Source: Betaproteobacteria bacterium RIFCSPLOWO2_12_FULL_68_20 (lineage in GTDB: Bacteria > Pseudomonadota > Gammaproteobacteria > Burkholderiales > SG8-39). Taken from it: a stretch of 56,586 nt of DNA. This document shows positions 47,762 to 56,586 of this stretch, piece after piece. Where the stretch lies: NCBI GenBank assembly GCA_001770655.1, contig MERQ01000062.1:1-56586 (forward strand), written 5' to 3'. How positions within the stretch are numbered: the first letter of the stretch is position 1; each line of letters opens with the position of its first letter. A program made the translations under genes and the position numbers. Below the pieces are notes generated by a model. It was not told where the DNA came from. It ran no database searches and saw nothing but the letters and a program-made list of their open reading frames with translations.

Positions 47762-48940
47762 CTAGGCGAAATCGAAGAATTCCCTCACTTCCGACTCGCG
47801 GCTCATCGTATCCTGGTAGCCGAGGTCGATCAGCGCGCGGCAGAACGATTCCTCGAACAGCAGGTAGCTCGCGAGGTTCGACCCGGCGCGGTTGAGCGCG
47901 CCGGTCGGCCGCAGGATGAAGCGCACCGTGCGCGGCAGCTCGTGGATGAAGCGCGCCGCGATGCGCTCGAGCGGCTGCGACGGAGTAATGAACAACACCC
48001 GGATCGGCCGCAGCTCCACGCCGGACTCGGCGAGCTTGTCGCCCGAAATCAGCTGCACGGTGCGGTTGATGCGCTGCAGGCGCTCGATGTCCACCATCAG
48101 GCTGTCGAGGAAGATGCTGTTCAGCGCGTGTCCCGCGATCTGCGCGAGCGACGGATAGATGTTGGAGCGCGCGCGCGCCTGGTCCGCGGTCTGGCGCCCG
48201 GTGCCGACGATCAGCACCCGGTCGGCCCCGAGGTGCAGCGCCGGGCTCACCGGCGCGATCTGGCGCATCGAGCCGTCGCCGAAATACTCGCGGTGCACCT
48301 TCACTGCGGGAAAGATGAACGGCAGCGCCGCCGACGCGAGCAGGTACTCGATCTTGAGCGTCACCGCGGCGCCGATGCGCTGGTTGCGCTCCCAGCCCTC
48401 GAGCCCGCTGCCGCCCTGGAAGAACGCGACGCTCTGGCCCGAGGTATAGCCGGACGCCGTGACGCACACCGCGTAGAGCGCGCCCGAGTCGATGTGCCCC
48501 TGGATGCGCTCGAACGCGAGGGTCTTCTCGAGCATTTCCCTGAGCGGCGCGTTGTCGAGCAGCGAAACCGGGTTGTTGCGCGAGATCAGCATCATCGTCG
48601 CGAACCAGCGCGCGCCGCTTTTCATGATGCTCGCGGCGTCGGTGCGGTAGATGTGGTCGCAATGCATGTGCTCCCACGACTCGAGCAGGTTCGCCACCGC
48701 GCGCGAGAAGTTGTCGGCGAACACCGCGAGCGTCGCCGCATTGACCGCGCCCGCCGAGGTGCCGCACACGATAGGGAACGGGTTCGCGACAGGGTTGCCG
48801 AGAATGTCGCGCACCGCCTTCAGCACCCCGACCTGGTAGGCGGCGCGCGCGCCGCCGCCGGTGAGCACCAGCCCCGGGCGCGGCTTGGTGCCGCTCGCCG
48901 GGAACGGCGCGACGTTGCTGGTGGCGGCTCCGCTCGGCAT
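47762..48940 (-). CDS. Patatin-like phospholipase family protein
   Basis: A 392-residue cytoplasmic protein. The oxyanion hole GLVLTGGGARAAYQVGVL, the nucleophile elbow VCGTSAGAVNAA (G-T-S-A-G) and the dyad Asp in FGDGSMRQIAP are intact. It hydrolyses ester bonds in lipids. The phaM-type gene starts 8 bases after its stop, and this conserved neighbourhood suggests a role connected with lipid or PHA-granule turnover; that is inference. Its start lies 11 bases after the maeB stop on the same strand. Confidence 0.92.
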   Translation of the reverse strand: MPSGAATSNVAPFPASGTKPRPGLVLTGGGARAAYQVGVLKAVRDILGNPVANPFPIVCGTSAGAVNAATLAVFADNFSRAVANLLESWEHMHCDHIYRTDAASIMKSGARWFATMMLISRNNPVSLLDNAPLREMLEKTLAFERIQGHIDSGALYAVCVTASGYTSGQSVAFFQGGSGLEGWERNQRIGAAVTLKIEYLLASAALPFIFPAVKVHREYFGDGSMRQIAPVSPALHLGADRVLIVGTGRQTADQARARSNIYPSLAQIAGHALNSIFLDSLMVDIERLQRINRTVQLISGDKLAESGVELRPIRVLFITPSQPLERIAARFIHELPRTVRFILRPTGALNRAGSNLASYLLFEESFCRALIDLGYQDTMSRESEVREFFDFA

Positions 48941-48950
48941 GCGGGTCCGC

Positions 48951-51245
<2,295 letters not shown>

Positions 51246-51296
51246 GACGGCTCCTGGTCCCCCTTCAGCGGGGAAAAATTATACGACGGGACTCCG

Positions 51297-51302
51297 TATA
51301 AT
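51297..51302 (+). promoter_or_regulatory. -10 element of the aminotransferase gene
   Basis: TATAAT (51297-51302) is a perfect -10 hexamer in the 68-base space between the divergent maeB and aminotransferase genes. It predicts a start point near 51309, only a few bases before the conserved coding sequence begins. Confidence 0.6.
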
Positions 51303-51312
51303 CCGTCGCACC

Positions 51313-52494
51313 ATCGTCGCAGCGAACCCCTTCCTGACGGCGCGCCGCGCGGCGCAGATCGAACCCTTCGAGGTGATGGACGTGCTTTCGCGCGCGCACG
51401 CGCTCGAAGCTGCGGGCCGGCACGTCGTGCACATGGAGATCGGCGAGCCGGACTTCACCGCACCGCCGGCGGTGGTCGAGGCCGGCGTGCGCGCGCTGCG
51501 CGACGGGCGCACGGCCTACACGGCGACGCTCGGCCTGCCGGCGCTGCGCGAGGCGATCGCCGCGCACTACGCGGCGCGCTTCCGGGTGACGGTGGCGCCG
51601 GAGAGGATCGCGATCACGGCAGGCGCGTCGGGCGCGCTGCTGCTCGCGGCCGCGCTCTACGTCGATCCGGGCGACGAGATCCTGGTGCCCGACCCGGGCT
51701 ATCCGGGCTACCGGCACTGCGTGCGGGCGTTCGAGGGCATCGCGCGCGCGCTTCCGGTCACTGCCGCGGCGGGTTTCCAGCCGACGCTCGACATGGTGCG
51801 CGCAGCCTGGGGCCCGCGCACCAAGGGCCTGCTGCTCGGCTCGCCCTCCAACCCGACCGGAACGGTGATCGCGCCGGGAGAGCTGCGGCGCATCGCCGGA
51901 TTTATCGCCGACCGCGGCGGCGTATTGCTCGCCGACGAGATCTACCAGGGGCTCGTTTACGGCGTGCAACCCTCGAGCGCGCTCGGGCTGCCCGGAGCAG
52001 TCGTGGCCCTGAACAGTTTTTCCAAGTATTTCTGCATGACCGGCTGGCGCCTGGGCTGGATCGTCCTGCCCGAGCAGGCCGTGCGCGGCCTGGAGAAGCT
52101 GGCGCAGCACCTTTTCATCTGCGCTCCCACGGCCGCGCAGCACGCGGCGGTGGCGGCATTCCTGCCTGGCACGCTCGCAGTGCTCGAGGAAAGGCGGCGC
52201 GAGTTCGAGCGCAGGCGCGATTTCCTCGTTCCCGCCCTCGAGCGCGCGGGAATCGCGGTGCCGGCGCGGCCGTCGGGCGCGTTCTACGTCTACGCCGACT
52301 GCTCGGCGCTGTGCGACGACTCCAAGCGCTTCGCGCTCGAGCTGCTCGAGCGCGAGGCGGTGGCGGCGACCCCCGGGATCGACTTCGGCGCGAACGGCAC
52401 GCGCCGCTCGATGCGCTTCGCCTACACGCGAAGCCTGGGCGAGCTCGAGGAGGCTGCGCAGCGCCTCGCGCGCTTTTGCGCCGCGCGCCGCTGA
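51313..52494 (+). CDS. PLP-dependent aminotransferase, class I/II, with non-canonical start
   Basis: A fold-type I aminotransferase of about 390 residues: [60 protein letters not shown] and the lysine motif [18 protein letters not shown]. Substrate not readable; a bacterial aspartate/alanine-type enzyme is likely. Conserved sequence ([20 protein letters not shown]) starts before the first ATG (51376) or GTG (51373), yet no ATG, GTG or TTG lies in frame between there and 51241. ATC 51313, ten bases after a perfect TATAAT (51297-51302), or CTG 51334 are the candidates. Coordinates use ATC. Confidence 0.85.
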   Translation: MVAANPFLTARRAAQIEPFEVMDVLSRAHALEAAGRHVVHMEIGEPDFTAPPAVVEAGVRALRDGRTAYTATLGLPALREAIAAHYAARFRVTVAPERIAITAGASGALLLAAALYVDPGDEILVPDPGYPGYRHCVRAFEGIARALPVTAAAGFQPTLDMVRAAWGPRTKGLLLGSPSNPTGTVIAPGELRRIAGFIADRGGVLLADEIYQGLVYGVQPSSALGLPGAVVALNSFSKYFCMTGWRLGWIVLPEQAVRGLEKLAQHLFICAPTAAQHAAVAAFLPGTLAVLEERRREFERRRDFLVPALERAGIAVPARPSGAFYVYADCSALCDDSKRFALELLEREAVAATPGIDFGANGTRRSMRFAYTRSLGELEEAAQRLARFCAARR

Positions 52495-52523
52495 GCGCCG
52501 GCGCGCCGGCGCGCCAGCGCGCT

Positions 52524-53225
52524 TCAAGCCGATTGACGCTTGGCCTTTTGCCTCAAACTTTCGAGGCGCGCCCTCTCGGCGAGCACTTTGCCGGCGTACT
52601 GCGAGCTGGGCTCGTCGAACGCGCCGCCGTACATCTGCAACGCGGTCTCGACCTCGCCGAAGCGGCGCAGGTACTCGCGCAGGATCTGCGTGCCGACATA
52701 GATGTTCACCTCGGGATCGAGCAGCGCGTGCTCGCCGCCGTGCTCCATCAGCTTTTCGAGGTGGAACTTCGGCATGACCTGCATCAGGCCCTTGGCCCCC
52801 AGCACGCTTTCGGCGACCGGGTTATAGCGCGACTCGACCGCCATCACGGCGAGGACCAGCATCGGGTCCACCGCGAACTGATGGCCGGCGCGGTAGGCAA
52901 GCGATACGAACCCGGCGACCGCCTCCTCGGCGACCCGATAGCGCTTCGCGATCGATTCGGTCACCGCGCGTTGCTCGCGCTCCTGCGCGCTCTCGCGCTC
53001 GCTCGCCTGGATGGGGCCGGCGGCGACCGTCGAGGTCACATCCAGCGGATCGGCGAACCGGGCGGGAACGTGCAGATGCCGCAGGATCGAATCGCGCGGC
53101 CCGGGAATGGCGAGCACGGCGACCGCGGCGAGGCCGACCAGGGCGAAAAGAGCCTTGGCGAGCCCGTAGGCGCGCAGCGCGACAGCAAGCCCGGCGAGGC
53201 GGGGCGACTTGCTCGTTGGGTTCAT
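52524..53225 (-). CDS. Membrane-anchored lytic transglycosylase (SLT domain)
   Basis: A 233-residue protein. An N-terminal membrane segment (ALFALVGLAAVAVLAI, about 25-40) anchors it; the SLT domain follows with VDPMLVLAVMAVESRYNPVAESVLGAKGLMQVMP, where the Glu in VESRYN is catalytic. It cleaves peptidoglycan glycan strands to 1,6-anhydro products in the periplasm. I start at ATG 53225, as the 76 codons upstream in the same frame are not family-like and lie within the predicted 5' leader. Start-proximal ribosome site is weak. Confidence 0.9.
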   Translation of the reverse strand: MNPTSKSPRLAGLAVALRAYGLAKALFALVGLAAVAVLAIPGPRDSILRHLHVPARFADPLDVTSTVAAGPIQASERESAQEREQRAVTESIAKRYRVAEEAVAGFVSLAYRAGHQFAVDPMLVLAVMAVESRYNPVAESVLGAKGLMQVMPKFHLEKLMEHGGEHALLDPEVNIYVGTQILREYLRRFGEVETALQMYGGAFDEPSSQYAGKVLAERARLESLRQKAKRQSA

Positions 53226-53442
53226 CCTGTATCTCCAGTCTTCGCGCGCCTCCCGCCCTAGCGCCTTTGACCGCGACCAACCCCGACAAGATGCATCGTC
53301 GCGGGAGGATCGGGGAAAGGACCCGGCAAGCGCATGATTCAGCAGGTCCTCGAGGCGTGGCGCTCGGGTGCCCGAGGCGGTCCCGCCAAGGGGTTCCTCG
53401 AGGCCTGGCGTCGGCAACGGATGTTGCGGTGCAGCGAAGCGC
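53226..53442 (-). promoter_or_regulatory. Long 5' leader of the lytic transglycosylase gene
   Basis: A promoter at 53443-53472 implies a leader of about 210 bases. It contains a near-perfect direct repeat, TCCTCGAGGCGTGGCG (53347-53362) and TCCTCGAGGCCTGGCG (53395-53410), 48 bases apart, and GC-rich inverted segments (CTCGGGTGCCCGAG at 53364-53377). An imperfect FNR-like word TTGACCGCGACCAA sits at 53267-53280. No credible gene is seen in this stretch. Confidence 0.45.
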
Positions 53443-53472
53443 ATCATAGTCAAGATTCCTTCGCTCTGTCAA
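53443..53472 (-). promoter_or_regulatory. Sigma-70-type promoter, leftward
   Basis: On the minus strand TTGACA (53472-53467), an 18-base spacer and TATGAT (53448-53443) form the best sigma-70 promoter in the window. It would drive transcription toward the lytic transglycosylase gene. Confidence 0.75.
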
Positions 53473-53543
53473 CCACTTCACTCCTCCTCGCGCAGCCGCT
53501 GGCTTGCACTGCGAACTCTCTGTTTCGGCACCTCTTTTCAGGT

Positions 53544-53572
53544 TTGTGACGCTTGGCACCGCCCGCTAAAAT
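53544..53572 (+). promoter_or_regulatory. Sigma-70-type promoter, rightward, before a possible RNA gene
   Basis: TTGTGA (53544-53549), a 17-base spacer and TAAAAT (53567-53572). The expected start at about 53579 coincides with the 5' arm of a long structured segment that has no plus-strand gene. Confidence 0.6.
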
Positions 53573-53578
53573 AAGGGC

Positions 53579-53730
53579 TCGAAGGTCGTCCCGGCGAGCG
53601 CTGCGGCCGGGATCAGGTGAAGCCTCGCGGACCGGCCCAAGTCTTCCAGTGTTAGGCCGAAGGACCAAGCCGGTCCGCTGAGCTTCGAGGGCCTGGCGAG
53701 GAGCTCGCGCCCCTCGTCGCGCCCCTGATC
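53579..53730 (+). ncRNA. Possible structured non-coding RNA, unidentified
   Basis: Downstream of the rightward promoter the sequence can fold strongly. GCGGACCGGC (53627-53636) pairs with GCCGGTCCGC (53669-53678), 10 bp. CTCGAAG (53578-53584) pairs with CTTCGAG (53683-53689), closing a unit of about 112 bases. Alternatively GATCAGG (53611-53617) pairs with CCTGATC (53724-53730), which is incompatible with the former closing stem. No plus-strand protein frame is convincing. I could not match it to 6S, SRP, RNase P or tmRNA. The 3' end is uncertain, and minus-strand transcription is also possible since TTATTTT lies beyond the left arm. Confidence 0.35.
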
Positions 53731-53739
53731 GGTGCCCGG

Positions 53740-54036
53740 TTACGGCCGGGAACCGGTCGGGAACGGCCACGCGGCCGCCGGATTCAGCGCGGTTCTCGCG
53801 CCGGGAATCGCAGCGGTGGACGGCGGTGCAGCAGGTGCCGTCCTCATCGCGGGGCTGGCCTCAGGTCTGGCGGCTTTCTTCGCCTTCTTCTTCTTTCCCG
53901 CTTTCTTCTTCTTAGCGGATTTGTTTTTGCCTGCCGCCTTCTTCTTACCAGCTCTCTTCAACGACTTTTTCTTCTTCTTTGATGCTTTCTTCTTTTTCTT
54001 TTTCTTGCCGCCTTTTTTCGCTTTTTTCTTCGCCAT
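53740..54036 (-). CDS. Lysine-rich histone H1-like protein
   Basis: A 98-residue protein. Thirty-three of the first 57 residues are lysine (MAKKKAKKGGKKKKKKKAS and similar blocks), the remainder Ala/Pro-rich. Such proteins (histone H1-like, AlgP/PhaF-tail type) coat DNA or bind polyanions. ATG 54036 is preceded by AAGGAGAT. In PHA-storing bacteria Lys-rich tails tie granules to the nucleoid, but no phasin domain is present here. The opposite strand reads as poly-Phe and is an artefact of AAG/AAA codons. Confidence 0.82.
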   Translation of the reverse strand: MAKKKAKKGGKKKKKKKASKKKKKSLKRAGKKKAAGKNKSAKKKKAGKKKKAKKAARPEASPAMRTAPAAPPSTAAIPGARTALNPAAAWPFPTGSRP

Positions 54037-54059
54037 TGCAATCTCCTTCTAGTAGTTGA

Positions 54060-54085
54060 ACAAAAAAGCCCGGCCGTGCTGGCCC
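54060..54085 (-). terminator. Probable terminator after the DUF2442 gene
   Basis: On the minus strand a GC-rich imperfect hairpin (GGCC-AGCAC-GGCC core) is followed by T6 (54066-54061), 90 bases after the stop of the DUF2442 gene and 25 bases before the lysine-rich gene. The lysine-rich gene then needs its own promoter or readthrough. Confidence 0.5.
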
Positions 54086-54155
54086 GGACTATCCAACCGC
54101 CGGCCCGGGAACTGCCCGCGCTCCGGCGTGCTGAATGCCTTCCCGGCGACCCCGC

Positions 54156-54425
54156 TCACCGCCCGCTCCGCGCCGCCACGTCGTGGTAGAGGACGTCCGG
54201 ATCGAGCCGGATGCCTCCCTCCCACGTCACCGTCGCGGTCTCGGGATCGACGCTCACTTTCTCGAACTCGCGCACGTCGCGCCACAGCTGGAACGCGCCG
54301 ATCTCGAGCAGGTTGCCGAGAAACACGCTTCCTTCCAGCCCGTCGTCGAACCGCAGCCACAGCATGTAGTCTTCCTCCGCCTTGCAGGCAGTGACCCGGT
54401 GCACCGCATTCCGATCTTCTCGCAT
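54156..54425 (-). CDS. DUF2442 protein
   Basis: An 89-residue protein matching DUF2442: VTACKAEEDYMLWLRFDDGLEGSVFLGNLLEIGAFQLWRDVREFEKVSVDPETATVTWEGGIRLDPDVLYHDV. The family is small, beta-rich, of unknown function and often found with DUF4160 proteins in toxin-antitoxin-like pairs. No DUF4160 partner is present. ATG 54425 is chosen since homology starts there. It follows nrdB by 32 bases on the same strand. Confidence 0.85.
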   Translation of the reverse strand: MREDRNAVHRVTACKAEEDYMLWLRFDDGLEGSVFLGNLLEIGAFQLWRDVREFEKVSVDPETATVTWEGGIRLDPDVLYHDVAARSGR

Positions 54426-54457
54426 CAATTGGCCTTTGCGCAAATTCGCGAATCAGC

Positions 54458-55566
54458 TCAGTCCCAGCTCAACGCGCCGCCCGTCTGGTACTCGATCACC
54501 CTGGTCTCGAAGAAATTGCGCTCCTTCTTGAGGTCGATCATCTCGCTCATCCACGGGAAGGGATTGCTCGCGCCGGGGTAGAGCGCCTCCAGCCCGATCT
54601 GCTGGCAGCGGCGGTTGGCGATGAAGCGCAGGTACTCCTTGAACATCGGCGCGTTCAGCCCGAGCACGCCGCGCGGCATGGTGTCCTCCGCGTACCGGTA
54701 CTCCAGCTCCACGGCGCGCCTGAAGAGCTCCTGCGCCTCGTCGCGGAACTGCGGCGTCCACAGATGCGGGTTCTCGAGCTTGATCTGGTTGACGAGGTCG
54801 ATGCCGAAATTGCAGTGCATCGACTCGTCGCGCAGGATGTACATGTACTGCTCGGCCGCGCCTGTCATCTTGTTCTGCCTGCCGAGCGACAGGATCTGGA
54901 CGAAGCCGACGTAGAAGAACAGCCCCTCCATCAGGCAGGAGAACACCATCAGGCTGCGCAGCAGCTTCTGGTCGCTCTCCGGCGTGCCGGTCCTGAACGT
55001 CGGGTCGGTAAGCGTGTCGATGAACGGGATCAGGAACTCGTCCTTCTCGCGGATGGACGGGATCTCGTTGTAGGCGTTGAACACCTCGCCCGCGTCCAGG
55101 TCCAGGCTCTCCACGATGTACTGATAGGCGTGGGTGTGGATCGCCTCCTCGAACGCCTGGCGCAGCAGGTACTGGCGGCACTCCGGGGCGGTGATGTGCC
55201 GGTAGGTTCCCAGCACGATGTTGTTCGCCGCCAGCGAGTCGGCGGTGACGAAGAAGCCGAGGTTGCGCTTGACCACCCTGCGCTCGTCGTCGGTCAGGCC
55301 CGCGGGATCCTTCCACAGGCCGATGTCGCGGCTCATGTTGATTTCCTGCGGCATCCAGTGGTTGGCGCAGGCGGCGAGGTACTTCTCCCAGGCCCACTTG
55401 TACTTGAACGGCACCAGCTGGTTGACGTCGGCTTTCGAGTTGATGACTCGCTTGTCCTCGACCGAGATGCGGCGGAACGCGTTGCCGGCCGCGAAGCGCT
55501 CCTGCGCGCCGAGCGGACCGGCGACCGAGGGCGGCACGAAGCCGCTCGCCGGCTGGATCACGGGCG

Positions 55567-55576
<10 letters not shown>
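54458..55576 (-). CDS. nrdB: Ribonucleotide reductase beta subunit, class Ia
   Basis: A 372-residue di-iron protein. Ligand motifs: [11 protein letters not shown] (Asp), [13 protein letters not shown] (Glu, His and the radical Tyr), [10 protein letters not shown] (Glu), and [12 protein letters not shown] (Glu, His). It generates the tyrosyl radical used by NrdA. The first 30 residues ([18 protein letters not shown]) are an extra Pro-rich segment. GTG 55576 overlaps the end of nrdA by 10 bases; a GTG at 55561 is an alternative. Confidence 0.95.

Positions 55577-56586
<1,010 letters not shown>

Noticed and set aside
53267-53280. FNR-like word TTGACCGCGACCAA before the lytic transglycosylase gene
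   Set aside because: One arm is ACCAA, two defined positions deviate from consensus, and no -10 lies at class II distance.
53579-53730. 6S RNA, SRP RNA or RNase P RNA
   Set aside because: The diagnostic words I know (GGTCAGGTCCGGAAGGAAGC for SRP, GAGGAAAGTCCGGGC for RNase P) are absent, and the 6S central-bubble pattern was not evident; left as unidentified.
53732-54052. Plus-strand frame rich in phenylalanine
   Set aside because: It is the antisense of the AAG/AAA-rich lysine gene; no start context and no hydrophobic-segment pattern of a real membrane protein.

Overview
The window is a GC-rich chromosomal segment, most likely from a betaproteobacterium of the Burkholderiales type. Support comes from two Bug/TctC-type periplasmic solute receptors (one with a TctB-TctA membrane pair), a PhaM granule protein, a CobD/CbiB-family protein, a DUF6494 protein, the trxA-rho-rpmE order, and the aminotransferase and NADP-malic enzyme types. 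There is no rRNA, no complete tRNA, no CRISPR array, no phage structural gene and no complete insertion sequence. I worked by reading only; family assignments rest on remembered motifs, not on searches.

Layout. 1-6 kb: end of a GcvT-family gene, a two-domain cyclic-nucleotide-binding protein, a tctB-tctA-tctC operon, and an exported AlgH/YqgE-like protein flanked by two members of an unrecognised small-protein family and preceded by two FNR-type sites. 6-12 kb: an MFS transporter, a decayed REP-associated transposase, dinB, three small unknown genes in a row, pirin, a third member of the small family next to a secreted YHS protein. 12-20 kb: two cold-shock genes with matching 150-nt leaders, creD-like, VOC, ABC-F (ybiT) with a terminator between promoter and gene, a SagB-type oxidoreductase split in two, an esterase. 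20-30 kb is the most accessory part: DUF2283, HTH/DUF6516, VapBC and DUF433/DUF5615 modules, a 3' fragment of a tRNA-Ser gene, and addA/addB-like recombination genes separated by foreign-strand genes and carrying palindromic repeats inside their reading frames. 30-46 kb is largely housekeeping: a second Bug receptor, universal stress protein with an FNR site at class II distance, fdxA, trxA, rho, rpmE (type B), a membrane glycosyltransferase-like protein, pgi, a D-lactate-dehydrogenase-like flavoprotein, RidA, orn, an M48 protease, pterin dehydratase, CbiB-like, SapC, Nudix. 46-56.6 kb: quinone oxidoreductase, phaM, patatin, maeB, an aminotransferase without a canonical start codon, a lytic transglycosylase, a possible structured RNA, a lysine-rich histone-like protein, DUF2442, nrdB and the 3' part of nrdA.

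Themes that link loci: (i) putative FNR/Anr-type sites before the AlgH-like gene and the universal stress gene suggest a low-oxygen regulon; (ii) at least six genes have a -10-like hexamer only 6-9 bases before the start codon, suggesting leaderless transcripts; (iii) palindromic repeats and a transposase relic with an intact HUH motif but no tyrosine region point to past REP-type mobilisation; (iv) DNA repair and recombination functions (dinB, addA, addB) lie in the same area as toxin-antitoxin modules. The best candidates for something undescribed are the three-member LLRGRTF small-protein family and its pairing with exported proteins, the in-frame palindromes in addAB, and the structured RNA near 53.6 kb.
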